Source: an uncultured Collinsella sp.
GTDB taxonomy: Bacteria > Actinomycetota > Coriobacteriia > Coriobacteriales > Coriobacteriaceae
Direction: 5' to 3'
NCBI GenBank assembly: GCA_958412345.1
Contig: CATYSO010000017.1
Span: 1-54,243, forward strand
Length of the DNA: 54,243 nt
Positions 23,214 through 31,803 of this stretch are shown here, piece after piece. The position numbers and the translations under genes are program-made. The notes under the pieces were generated by a model. The model did not search any database. It had not been told where the DNA came from and saw nothing but the letters and a program-made list of their open reading frames with translations. The first letter of the stretch is position 1. Every line of letters begins with the position of its first letter.

Positions 23214-24914
23214 CTATTCGCCGGCGGGCGGTTGAGGTGCGGACGAGCTCGGGGTCGAGCCCTCGCCACCGTCCTGACGCGACTTGCGGGAGCGACGGCG
23301 ACGGCGACGCTTTTGACCCTGGTCGGCAGAGCCCTCGCCACCGCGATCCTCACGCGGCTCGCGCTCGTCGCGGGCGACACCGTGCGAAGCCTTGGCAGCC
23401 GCTCCTCCGCCATCTCCGGGACGACGGCGCGTGACCTTGACCTCGCCATCCGAAACCTGATCGGCCACGGAAGGCACCGAAGGCTTCTGCTGCGTGCCCG
23501 AGGAATGGCGACGGCGCGGACGCGGAGCGCGCTCCTCCTCGCCACGCGGCTTGCCGCCCTTGTCGGCAGGTGCGTCGGAACCCGAGCCGCCCTTGGGAGC
23601 GGCACCGGCCTCGCGAGCGGCTGCGGCGCGGAAAGCATCCTCGCGCTCCTCGCTCGACAGATGACGGCGACGACGGCGCGTGGGGTTCATGCCACCGCCG
23701 CGGTTTTGCTGCTGGGGCTGCTGAGCCTCGCGCTCGCGTGAGGCATTCTTGCCTGCAGCCGCGGTCTCGCTGACATCGCCCGAGCCTGCACGCTTGCGAC
23801 GGCGGCGGCCACCGGCGGCCTCCTCGGCCTCGGGCGCCTCGGCCTTACCGCGACCCTTTCCGCGGCCACGGCCCTCGCCCTGGCCCTGAGCGGCACGGGC
23901 ATCGGAATCGGCATCGCGGCGACGGCGCTTGGGCATCGACGTGCCGGCCAGACGGTCGGCGCTCGACAGGCCATCGCCCACGTCGACGCCGTTCTCGCGG
24001 TCGAGCTCCATAAGCGCCAGGCGCATCTCGGGCGACTCGATGCGCTCGAGCACATCGCGCGTCACGCAATCGGGGCGGCAGTTGCAGCCCTGCTCGGCGG
24101 CTTTCTTCTTGCAGCCCTCGGAGCAGGTCATGTCGGCCAGGTTGACCTTAAAGACCTTGCCGTTCTCCAGGCGCAGCACCAGCTGCTCGCGCGGGGTGTC
24201 GTATTCCTGGATACGTGCCTTGCCGAGCGGCGTATCGATAAGCGTCTTCTTTTTGGGCGCGCGGCTCTTAAAGTCCTTGTAGGCCTCGAACTCGTAGCGC
24301 AGGCAGCACATCAGGCGACCGCACACGCCGCTAATCTTGGAGGAGTTGAGCGGCAGGTCCTGCTCTTTTGCCATGCGGATCGAGACGGGCTCAAACTGTC
24401 CGCCAAAGCGCGTGCAGCAGAGCTCCTGGCCGCACTGGGCATAGCCGCCCACCAGGCGGGTCTCGTCGCGCACGCCAATCTGGCGCATGTCGACGCGAAT
24501 GTGCAGCGTCGAGGACAGGTCTTTGACGAGCTGGCGAAAATCGACGCGCTCCTCGGCCGCAAAGTAGAACACGGCCTTCTCGCCGCCAAACAGGTACTCG
24601 ACGCCCACCGGCTTCATCTCGAGGTCGAGCTCCTTGACCAGACGGCGGAAATCGACCATAGCCTCGTCGCCCTGGATGGCCAGGTCGTCGGCAAGCTGCA
24701 GATCGATGTCGCTCGCCACGCGCAACACGGGCTTGAGCGGCTGACCGATCTCGTCCTGCGGCACCTCGAAGGGATCGGCCGTGACCAGGCCGATCTCGGT
24801 TCCGCGCTCGGTGGAGCAAATAGCGTAATCTGCCTCGAGGATATCCAGATCCTGCGGGTCGAACCACAGGTCGCGCGAGGCGTAGGTAAACTTAACGGGT
24901 ACGACTAACGGCAT
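23214..24914 (-). CDS. PSP1-domain protein with a long basic disordered tail
   Basis: Residues 1-270 form the PSP1 / RicT-like domain: VKFTYASRDLWFDP, ERGTEIG, and the Cys motifs CGQELCCTRFG and GVCGRLMCCLRYE, followed by CSEGCKKKAAEQGCNCRPDC, which may bind a metal or iron-sulfur cluster. In Bacillus the homologue YaaT/RicT acts with RicA and RicF on RNase Y and sporulation; the gene there also lies near holB. From about residue 320 to 566 the protein is Arg/Gly/Glu/Ala-rich and probably unstructured, with many RRRRR runs, suggesting nucleic-acid binding. It overlaps the holB stop by 10 bases. Confidence 0.9.
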   Translation of the reverse strand: MPLVVPVKFTYASRDLWFDPQDLDILEADYAICSTERGTEIGLVTADPFEVPQDEIGQPLKPVLRVASDIDLQLADDLAIQGDEAMVDFRRLVKELDLEMKPVGVEYLFGGEKAVFYFAAEERVDFRQLVKDLSSTLHIRVDMRQIGVRDETRLVGGYAQCGQELCCTRFGGQFEPVSIRMAKEQDLPLNSSKISGVCGRLMCCLRYEFEAYKDFKSRAPKKKTLIDTPLGKARIQEYDTPREQLVLRLENGKVFKVNLADMTCSEGCKKKAAEQGCNCRPDCVTRDVLERIESPEMRLALMELDRENGVDVGDGLSSADRLAGTSMPKRRRRDADSDARAAQGQGEGRGRGKGRGKAEAPEAEEAAGGRRRRKRAGSGDVSETAAAGKNASREREAQQPQQQNRGGGMNPTRRRRRHLSSEEREDAFRAAAAREAGAAPKGGSGSDAPADKGGKPRGEEERAPRPRRRHSSGTQQKPSVPSVADQVSDGEVKVTRRRPGDGGGAAAKASHGVARDEREPREDRGGEGSADQGQKRRRRRRSRKSRQDGGEGSTPSSSAPQPPAGE

Positions 24915-26032
24915 TTCAGTGCCTTCCTGATATCGAACAGCATGACCTCGATGGCCAGCTGGGGAGTAACGTTTCTGGCGATGTTGCGCTCAGCGGTCGC
25001 GACCGCCTCGAGCGCCCGGGTGGCACCCGCAACATTCGTCGCGGCGGCAAGCCGCCCGATCGTGTCGCGCACGTCCTCGTTCACCACGTCGGCCGCCTCG
25101 TCCTGAAGCGTCAGCAGCACGTCGCGCATGAGCGTCCGCGCGCTCGCCAGCGCTTCCATGATACCCGAACGCTCACGCGCGTTGAGTTCGCGCTTGTTGC
25201 GGTCCTCAAGCTGCTTCAATGCTCCACGCGATAGGTAGTCGGCATTTTGCTCGAGCACCTTTTCCTGCGTGGATTTGACCTCGGCGAGCGGCGCCTTGAC
25301 GGCGACGATGAGCGACTTGGCGCGGCTGAGCACGTCGGCCTCGTCGGCGGCAACGAGCGAGTCGATGGCACGGACCATCTGGCGGCGGGCATCCTGGCGC
25401 TCGGCGCTCTTAAGGAACTCGATGCCGCGCGTGGGGCTTCCCGCCACGGTGACGGCCATGCGGCAACGCGCGGGGTCCTGGCCGGTCGCACGGCTCACGG
25501 CCTGCGCGGCCACGGTGGGCGATACCAGCCGAAACGGCACGCATTGACAGCGGCTCACAATAGTGGGCAGCATTACGTCGGCCGAGGTGCCCAGCAGGAT
25601 GAACATGACGCCCTCGGGCGGCTCCTCAAGCGTTTTAAGCAGCGCATTGGCGGTGTTGGCACGCAGCTGCTCGGCGCGATCGATGATGTAGACTTTGGCC
25701 TTGGCGCGGATGGGCGCGAGGGACACGTCGTCGAGTAGTTCGCGGGTTTGGGCGATAAGGTAGCCCGTAGCGCTCTCGGGCGTGTAGTAGTGCACGTCGG
25801 GATGCGTATGGCGGGCGACGCGCACACAGCTGTCGCACGATCCGCAGCCATCCCGCTCGCACAGGAAGGCTTGGGCGAGCGCCCATGCGGCGTCGAGCTT
25901 GCCGGCACCGGGAGCGCCCAAAAACAGGTACGCGTGCGATGCGCGGCCGCTAGCGACGGCGTTGGTCAAAAAATCGCGCACGCGTTCTTGAGTGTCAAGC
26001 TTGGCGAGCAGGCTTGCCTGAGCGGGGGCCAT
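24905..26032 (-). CDS. holB: DNA polymerase III subunit delta'
   Basis: The 375-residue protein has the AAA+ clamp-loader pattern: LFLGAPGAGKLDAAWALA (residues 32-50), a four-Cys zinc module (CERDGCGSCDSC), KVYIIDRAEQL as Walker B-like and ANALLKTLEEPP followed by the SRC (sensor/Arg finger) motif. The P-loop ends GKL, not GKS/T, so ATP binding is unlikely, as is usual for delta'. It lies 1 base after tmk and overlaps the PSP1 gene, the classic tmk-holB-psp1 order. Confidence 0.93.
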   Translation of the reverse strand: MAPAQASLLAKLDTQERVRDFLTNAVASGRASHAYLFLGAPGAGKLDAAWALAQAFLCERDGCGSCDSCVRVARHTHPDVHYYTPESATGYLIAQTRELLDDVSLAPIRAKAKVYIIDRAEQLRANTANALLKTLEEPPEGVMFILLGTSADVMLPTIVSRCQCVPFRLVSPTVAAQAVSRATGQDPARCRMAVTVAGSPTRGIEFLKSAERQDARRQMVRAIDSLVAADEADVLSRAKSLIVAVKAPLAEVKSTQEKVLEQNADYLSRGALKQLEDRNKRELNARERSGIMEALASARTLMRDVLLTLQDEAADVVNEDVRDTIGRLAAATNVAGATRALEAVATAERNIARNVTPQLAIEVMLFDIRKALKCR

Positions 26033-26033
26033 G

Positions 26034-26717
26034 CTACTCAGCCTCCTGGGCAAGCGCGGCGGCGACGACATCCTGGGGGATATTGAGACCGTACGCACGA
26101 ACCTGTTCGACCGTCTGCGCGAAGACATCTGCGATGGGCGCGGTGGCATCGACGAGCTTTACGCGCCCCGGCTCCTCGGCAGCGATGGCGCAAAAGCCCT
26201 GGTAGACGCGCTCCTGGAAGGCCATGCCCTTGGCCTCCATGCGATCTACCGCGCCGCGGGCGGCCATACGCAGCGCCGCCTGCTCGGGCGTGATGTGATA
26301 GACGAGCGTGAGCGCCGGGTGCGTACCCGCAACGGCCAGGTTGTTGGCGTCGCGTACCATCTGACGGTCGAGGCCATCGGCAAACGCCTGGTAGCACGTC
26401 GTGGAATCGTAGAAGCGGTCGCACAGGACCACCTTGCCGGCCGCAAGGGCGGGTGCGATGACCTCGTGCACCAGCTGGGCGCGCGCGGCCTCGTAGAGCA
26501 GTAGCTCGCAGGTATCGCCCATCGCCGTGTTGGCAGGGTCGAGCAGCAGGGCGCGGATCTTTTCGCTGATGGCGGTGCCGCCCGGCTCGCGCAGGCTCAC
26601 GACCTGGTAGCCGGCAAGGTCGAGCGCGCGGGCAAGCAGGCGCGCCTGCGTAGACTTGCCGGCGCCATCGACGCCCTCGAGCGTGATAAAGCTATGTTGA
26701 ACGGGCTCAAAAGCCAT
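26034..26717 (-). CDS. tmk: thymidylate kinase
   Basis: The 227-residue enzyme has the P-loop EGVDGAGKSTQA (residues 14-25), the REPGGT motif near 43, the CDRFYDST segment near 100 and the lid region RMAARGAVDRME. It phosphorylates dTMP to dTDP with ATP. First gene of the tmk-holB-psp1 cluster. Confidence 0.95.
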   Translation of the reverse strand: MAFEPVQHSFITLEGVDGAGKSTQARLLARALDLAGYQVVSLREPGGTAISEKIRALLLDPANTAMGDTCELLLYEAARAQLVHEVIAPALAAGKVVLCDRFYDSTTCYQAFADGLDRQMVRDANNLAVAGTHPALTLVYHITPEQAALRMAARGAVDRMEAKGMAFQERVYQGFCAIAAEEPGRVKLVDATAPIADVFAQTVEQVRAYGLNIPQDVVAAALAQEAE

Positions 26718-26844
26718 GGGCGCAGCCCCTTCCTACAAGGCGCGAAAATGCGAATACATCAACCAAGTCATGATACCCCAGCACTCGATGCGCCCCAAAT
26801 CGCATGCCACGACAACCGGACTGCCAGCTCCCAAGAACCCCTCC

Positions 26845-26915
26845 TAAGTTGCGGTGAAATAGGGACTGTCTACAGCCCTGAGGCCACCAAACACTCCCTA
26901 TTTCACCGCAACTTA
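26845..26915. repeat. long perfect inverted repeat containing a GGGAC motif
   Basis: Twenty-one-base perfect arms (starting TAAGTTGCGG and ending CCGCAACTTA) enclose a 29-base middle. The arm plus inner edge carries ATAGGGACTG. It lies between divergent tmk and a zinc-ribbon gene. There is no T-run, so a terminator role is not supported. Confidence 0.75.
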
Positions 26916-26982
26916 TGATGGGGAGTTTTGGACGCTGGGTATAATCGTCGTATTGCATTGAAATGTGGCGAAAGGAGTGGCA

Positions 26983-27966
26983 ATGTCTCGGTATTGCGCC
27001 TCGTGCGGCAAGCTTCTTGCAGATGATGCCAAGTTCTGCACCTCGTGCGGTGCACCCGTTGAGCAAACAGCCGCAAGCGATAGCCAACCCGCTTTTGAAC
27101 AGACTGGCTCCCTTGATACGCCGCAAGCCAAGGCGGACGACCCGCTCGCCTATCGTCCCGACCCCGCCGCAAGCCCCGCGGCGGTCGAAACGACGCAGCG
27201 CATGCCTGTCGCAGGCGCCTCGCCCCAACAGCAGCCGGCTCCCGCGCATACGCCCGCTTCGCCACAGACCCCCGCTCCCAAAAAGAGCGGCACCGGGCCG
27301 CTTATCGCCGTTATCGTTGTGCTGATTGCGATCATCGTCGCCTTGGTCATCTTCTTTGTGATCAAGCCGTTCGACAACGCCGCCACGCAGACGACCGCTG
27401 AGGCAACTAAGCTGCACCACAATGACGACGACGATGACCTTAAGCCCCTCGGCGATCCCAATAGCCTATACGACGATGATGACGATGACGACGAGGACGG
27501 CGTTGAAGCGACCCTCTCCGAGCAAAACCTCTACCGCCGACTGAGCGAATACTACGATCTGCTCGAAGATCTCGACAGCCAGGTCCGCGCCTGTGCGCAG
27601 GCCTTCAACGGCAGCTATCTGGAAGAAGATCGTACCACCCGTCAGAATCTCGCCGATGTTGCCGAGCGCACGGAGGACACCATCGAGCAGTATTACGACA
27701 TCGTCGAGGACCTGGACGTCCCGACGAGCTCCAAGAACTACAGCTCCTGGAAGGACATCATCGCCCTGTACGACGACTTGGATCACCGCATCGACGCGAT
27801 CTGCGATGCCTGGGAGATCAGCCTGAAATACGCCAAGCCCGCGGACCACAAGAATGAGATCGTGGCGCCGCTGTCACGCGACAACGTAGCGGGCACCAAT
27901 GACAACAAGTACCGCCTGGACTTTGAGAGCCGCTATCCTGGCGCCAAACCCGTCGAAGTGAACTAG
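26983..27966 (+). CDS. zinc-ribbon single-pass membrane protein
   Basis: The 327-residue protein begins with a zinc ribbon (MSRYCASCGKLLADDAKFCTSCGAP: two CxxC knuckles), then a Pro/Ala-rich linker, a strong membrane helix at about 105-128, an acidic cluster (DDDDDL, DDDDDDDED) and a helical exported part (about 170-327). Such zinc-ribbon membrane proteins are common in actinobacteria and Firmicutes; their role is largely unknown. AAAGGAG lies 5 bases before the ATG, which decides against the upstream ATG at 26965. Confidence 0.78.
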   Translation: MSRYCASCGKLLADDAKFCTSCGAPVEQTAASDSQPAFEQTGSLDTPQAKADDPLAYRPDPAASPAAVETTQRMPVAGASPQQQPAPAHTPASPQTPAPKKSGTGPLIAVIVVLIAIIVALVIFFVIKPFDNAATQTTAEATKLHHNDDDDDLKPLGDPNSLYDDDDDDDEDGVEATLSEQNLYRRLSEYYDLLEDLDSQVRACAQAFNGSYLEEDRTTRQNLADVAERTEDTIEQYYDIVEDLDVPTSSKNYSSWKDIIALYDDLDHRIDAICDAWEISLKYAKPADHKNEIVAPLSRDNVAGTNDNKYRLDFESRYPGAKPVEVN

Positions 27967-27974
27967 TCGTTGGG

Positions 27975-28030
27975 TAGTCGTTGGGGACGTTCTTAAACGA
28001 CTAGTCATTAAAGAACGTCCCCAATGACTA
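27975..28030. repeat. REP-like palindrome between convergent genes
   Basis: Arms TTGGGGACGTTCTT (27981-27994) and their exact complement (28011-28024) surround a 16-base middle holding ACTAGT. Outer bases extend pairing to TAGTC/GACTA with a G-T pair. The motif GGGGACGTTC recurs at 28040-28049. It may serve as a terminator for the convergent genes but lacks a T-run. Confidence 0.7.
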
Positions 28031-28057
28031 ACTGTCAGATGGGGACGTTCCTGGGTT

Positions 28058-30646
28058 TTACTTGTCGGTCTTCTTCGCCGTCGTCTTCTTGGCGGTCGAC
28101 TTCTTCGTCGTCGTCTTCTTCGCAGCCGTGGTCTTCTTCGCGGCCGTCGTCTTCTTCGCCGTGCTCGCCTTGGTCGTGGTCTTGCGGCCGCGGGCGGGCT
28201 TCTTTTCCTTGGTCGGGCAGTCCATGTTGACGCAGATGCGCCACGGGCCGCGCGCCGTGTTGACCACCACGATGGGAGCGCCGCACTCGGGGCAGGTCTC
28301 GCCCGTCGCTTCGAGCTTGCCGCGCGCCGGCAGCGGATAGCTCACACCGCAATCGTCGTAGTTGGTGCAGCGGATAAAGCGCTTGCCGCTCTTCTCGCTC
28401 TTGTGCGCGATCAGGTCGCCATGACGTCCGGCCTCGGCGCACACCTTGCACTCGCCCACCTTAAGGTCGGGCTCGTAGTTGGTGGGACACGTGGGGTTCA
28501 CGCAAATCTCGAAGGCCTTCTGGCGGAACGGCTGACACTTGATGCGCGGCGCACCGCACTCGGGGCACACGGCCGCCTCGCCCTCGAGCGGGCTTACCTT
28601 GACGCCGCTCGGCACCGGATAGGTCACGTCGCAGTCGGGCCAACCCATGCAGCCAATGAAGCTGCCGCGGGTCTTGGCGCTCGTCTTCATAACCAGGTCC
28701 TTGCCGCACTTGGGGCAGCTACCCACGCGCGCATCGGCCGTGACAGCATCACTAATGGCGTCGCCCAGCTCCTGCGTGTGCTTGAGCAGCTCGTCGAGCA
28801 CGCCGGCCAGCAGCGCGCGCGAGTGCGTCACGACATGCTCCTCGGTATCCTCGCCGCGCTCCACGCGGGTCATGTCGCCGTCGAGCTCGCTGGTCATATC
28901 GGGGCTCGTGATGCGCGGGGCAAACTGTGTCAGCGCGTCGATGATGGCGATGCCCAGCTGGCTCGGCTCCACGGGATCGTTTTTGAGGTAGCGCACGGCG
29001 TACAGGCGCTCGATGATGCTCGCGCGTGTGGACTTGGTGCCCAGGCCGCGCTTCTCCATCTCCTGCACGAGCTTGCCCTGGCTGTAGCGTGCGGGCGGCT
29101 CGGTCTGCTTGGCCTCGAGCTTAATGTCGAACACGTCGACCGTATCGCCCTGCTCCAGCGGCGGCATCTGCTCGTCGCGCTTAAGACCGTACGGATAGGC
29201 CTCGCGGAAGCCCGGGGTCACGAGCACGTCGCCCGAGGCCACGAACGGCTCGCCGTTGACGTCGAGTTCGAGCTTGGTGTTCTCGATGGTCGCGGGGCCC
29301 ATGAGCGTCGCCAGGAAGCGGCGGGCGATGAGGTCGTAGAGCTTGCGCTGACCGCCGTCGAGCGTGGACGGATCGCCCTCGCCCGTGGGGTAGATCGGCG
29401 GGTGGTCGGTGGTCTCGACCTTGCCGCGCGTGGGCTTCATGGGGCCGGCGAGCACCTTTTTGCACACGGGCGCCAGCGCCGGGTTGATCTTTGCCAGGTC
29501 GCTCACCACGGCGCCCAGATCGAGCGTCGCGGGGTACACGGTGTTGTCGACACGCGGGTAGCTGATGAGGCCCGCCATGTAGAGGGACTCGGCGATGCGC
29601 ATGGTACGCGCAGGCGAGATGCCCTCGGCCGCGGCGGCAGCCTGCAGCGAGGTCGTCGCGAACGGCGTGGGCGGCTGCTGCTTGCGGGAGCGCTTGGTCA
29701 CCGCGGCGACGGTTGCCGTCGTGGCGCCGTCGACGTGGCCGTACGCCGTCTCGGCGGCATCTTTGTCGGTAAAGCGCGCCGTCTTGTGCGCGATCTTAAA
29801 GCGATCGTCCTCGGCGGCACCCTGCGCGGCGCCCATGCCTCGGATCTGCCAATAGTCCTCGGGCACAAACGCCATGCGCTCGCGCTCGCGCTCGACCACC
29901 AGGGCAAGCGTCGGCGTCTGCACGCGGCCGGCAGAGCGAACGTTGCCAAAGCCGCCGAACTTGGCGAGCGTCAGGTAACGCGTGAGCACCGCGCCCCAAA
30001 TGAGGTCGATATGCTGGCGGCTCTCGCCGGCGTCGGCCAGGTTCTGGTCGAGCGAGACGAGGTTATCGAAGGCCTGCGTGATCTCGGCCTTGGTAAACGA
30101 AGAATACTGGGCGCGGGCAACCGGCAGGTCCGGCGCCACCTCGCGCACCTTGTTGAGGGCGTCCGAGCCAATGAGCTCGCCCTCGCGGTCAAAGTCCGTG
30201 GCGATGATAACACTGTCGGATTTTTTGGCGAGGTTCTTGAGTGAACGAATGAGCTCCTTCTCGGCCGGCAGCTTAATGACGGGCGCCCAGGTGAGGTAAG
30301 GCAGGCTCTCGAGCTTCCAGCCCTTGATGGAGATACCGTCGGCAAGGAACGGCTTGCGCTTGGTGTCGTAGGGCGGACGGGCCAGACCATCGGGCATGTC
30401 GGCCGGCAGCATCTCGCCGTCCTCGGTCACCGAATACCAGCCCAGCTTTTTATCGAACAGCACGCTGTCGCAAAAATCGGGTGCCAGGATGTGACCGGCA
30501 AGACCGATGGTCACGCACTCCTCGCCCTTCCACTCAAAACGGTAGATAGCGGTGTTGTACACCTTGTCCTTTTTAGGCTTGCCCGTGGACAGACGCTCGG
30601 CGATCTGACGCGCGGCATCGTTTTTCTCGGCGATGATGAGCTTCAA
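28058..30646 (-). CDS. topA: type IA DNA topoisomerase (topoisomerase I)
   Basis: The 862-residue enzyme has the toprim domain (1-150, IIAEKNDAA and the acidic IIATDFDREGE motif), a type IA core with RSAGRVQTPTL near 240 and the catalytic Tyr in LISYPRVDNTVYP near 365. SYPRxDNTVYP is the archaeal-type motif; most bacteria have YMRTDS. After about residue 640 come three zinc-ribbon modules (CPKCG..., CPECGAPR..., CPECGAPI...) and a Lys/Thr/Ala repeat tail (units of AAKKTT), like the basic tails of actinobacterial TopA. It relaxes negative supercoils. Confidence 0.92.
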   Translation of the reverse strand: MKLIIAEKNDAARQIAERLSTGKPKKDKVYNTAIYRFEWKGEECVTIGLAGHILAPDFCDSVLFDKKLGWYSVTEDGEMLPADMPDGLARPPYDTKRKPFLADGISIKGWKLESLPYLTWAPVIKLPAEKELIRSLKNLAKKSDSVIIATDFDREGELIGSDALNKVREVAPDLPVARAQYSSFTKAEITQAFDNLVSLDQNLADAGESRQHIDLIWGAVLTRYLTLAKFGGFGNVRSAGRVQTPTLALVVERERERMAFVPEDYWQIRGMGAAQGAAEDDRFKIAHKTARFTDKDAAETAYGHVDGATTATVAAVTKRSRKQQPPTPFATTSLQAAAAAEGISPARTMRIAESLYMAGLISYPRVDNTVYPATLDLGAVVSDLAKINPALAPVCKKVLAGPMKPTRGKVETTDHPPIYPTGEGDPSTLDGGQRKLYDLIARRFLATLMGPATIENTKLELDVNGEPFVASGDVLVTPGFREAYPYGLKRDEQMPPLEQGDTVDVFDIKLEAKQTEPPARYSQGKLVQEMEKRGLGTKSTRASIIERLYAVRYLKNDPVEPSQLGIAIIDALTQFAPRITSPDMTSELDGDMTRVERGEDTEEHVVTHSRALLAGVLDELLKHTQELGDAISDAVTADARVGSCPKCGKDLVMKTSAKTRGSFIGCMGWPDCDVTYPVPSGVKVSPLEGEAAVCPECGAPRIKCQPFRQKAFEICVNPTCPTNYEPDLKVGECKVCAEAGRHGDLIAHKSEKSGKRFIRCTNYDDCGVSYPLPARGKLEATGETCPECGAPIVVVNTARGPWRICVNMDCPTKEKKPARGRKTTTKASTAKKTTAAKKTTAAKKTTTKKSTAKKTTAKKTDK

Positions 30647-30700
30647 AAGAGGCTCCTATCTCGTATCTCTGCGGCTACGCCCGCCCGTATGGCGGCCGAC

Positions 30701-31384
30701 TTACGCCCTTGCTTGCTCAATCTGCCCGATGAGCCAATCGCACCAGGCATCCATGCCCTCGCCCTTGCGCGCGCTCACGGCAAACCGCGGCGCCTGCGGA
30801 TTGAGGTCATCGAGTGTCTTAGTATACCTATCCATGTCAAAATCGAAAGCCGGGGCCACGTCGACCTTGTTGAGCAACTGTGCGCCGGCGTGCTGGAAGA
30901 TACCCGGGTACTTGATGGGCTTGTCGTCGCCCTCGGGCACCGAAAGGATCATGATGGACAGGTTTTCACCCAGGTCAAAGTCGACCGGGCAAACCAGGTT
31001 GCCCACGTTTTCGATAAAGATGACATCGATATTTTCCAGGCCCACAGCCCGGTCGAAGGCATCGACGGCCTCCATGATCATGTTGCCCTCGAGATGGCAC
31101 AGGCCGCCCGTGTTGATCTGGATGGCGGGCATGCCGGCCTCCTTCATGGTGATGGCGTCGACATCCGAGGCAATATCGCCTTCGATGACGGCGCAGCGCA
31201 AGCCGGCCTTGTCGCGCAGGCGCTCGTTGGTGCCCAGAATCGTGGTGGTCTTGCCCGAGCCGGGGCTCGATAGCACGTTGATCACGTAGGTGTTTGTCTC
31301 TGCAAATCGCTGACGCAGCTGATCTGCCAGGCGCTCATTGCGCGACAGGATCGGCGATGCGATATCAATCGTTTTCTCAGCCAT
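30701..31384 (-). CDS. hypB: hydrogenase nickel incorporation GTPase
   Basis: The 227-residue protein has the HypB G-domain: P-loop VLSSPGSGKTTT (37-48), EGDIASDVDA near 70-79, TGGLCHLEG near 92-100 (the metal-site Cys-His), IENVGNLVCP near 120 and LLNKVDVA as the NKxD-like motif. HypB inserts nickel into [NiFe] hydrogenase together with HypA. There is no His-rich nickel-storage stretch at the N-terminus. It lies 56 bases after hypA; no hydrogenase structural gene is in the window. Confidence 0.93.
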   Translation of the reverse strand: MAEKTIDIASPILSRNERLADQLRQRFAETNTYVINVLSSPGSGKTTTILGTNERLRDKAGLRCAVIEGDIASDVDAITMKEAGMPAIQINTGGLCHLEGNMIMEAVDAFDRAVGLENIDVIFIENVGNLVCPVDFDLGENLSIMILSVPEGDDKPIKYPGIFQHAGAQLLNKVDVAPAFDFDMDRYTKTLDDLNPQAPRFAVSARKGEGMDAWCDWLIGQIEQARA

Positions 31385-31440
31385 ACTCGGCGCTCCTTAC
31401 TTTTGCCCCTTTATACTCCATCACTAGATGGCTGGACGGG

Positions 31441-31797
31441 CTAATCGTCGGGTGTTTCGATCTCGATGCTCGCGATATCGAGCTCGCGGCCGTGCAGCAG
31501 ACGCACGTTGGCGCCTCCGCACTGGGGGCAGCGACAATGGAAGCGGTCATGATCGAAGACCTCGCCGCAGTCCAGGCACTCACTTTGCGGATGAATCTCC
31601 TCCACGGCAAGCTCGCAGCCCTTCGTGAGCGGATCCTCGTCGCGAAACGTCTCCCAGGCAAAGTCGAGCGCCTCGCGCACGACCTCGGTCATATCCCCGA
31701 TACGCAGCGTTACCAAAACGGCGCGCGAGGCCCCCGCCCCACGCGCCGCGCGAATCACTGTATCGAGTATGCCGTTGACAATGCCAACCTCGTGCAT
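31441..31797 (-). CDS. hypA: hydrogenase nickel incorporation protein HypA
   Basis: The 118-residue protein starts with the nickel-binding MHE motif and ends with a zinc domain: CLDCGEVFDHDRFHCRCPQCG with two CxxC pairs. It delivers nickel with HypB. The start lies 6 bases after the tatC stop. HypA/HypB can also serve urease in some bacteria; neither target enzyme is seen here. Confidence 0.93.
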   Translation of the reverse strand: MHEVGIVNGILDTVIRAARGAGASRAVLVTLRIGDMTEVVREALDFAWETFRDEDPLTKGCELAVEEIHPQSECLDCGEVFDHDRFHCRCPQCGGANVRLLHGRELDIASIEIETPDD

Positions 31798-31803
31798 ACC
31801 GAT

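Noticed and set aside
26707..27420. Minus-strand frame of 237 codons through the inverted repeat at 26845
   Set aside because: It runs through a palindrome and antisense to the zinc-ribbon gene; no family pattern.
28403..30244. Plus-strand open frame of 613 codons opposite topA
   Set aside because: Antisense of the topoisomerase gene; no recognisable domain and no start signal.
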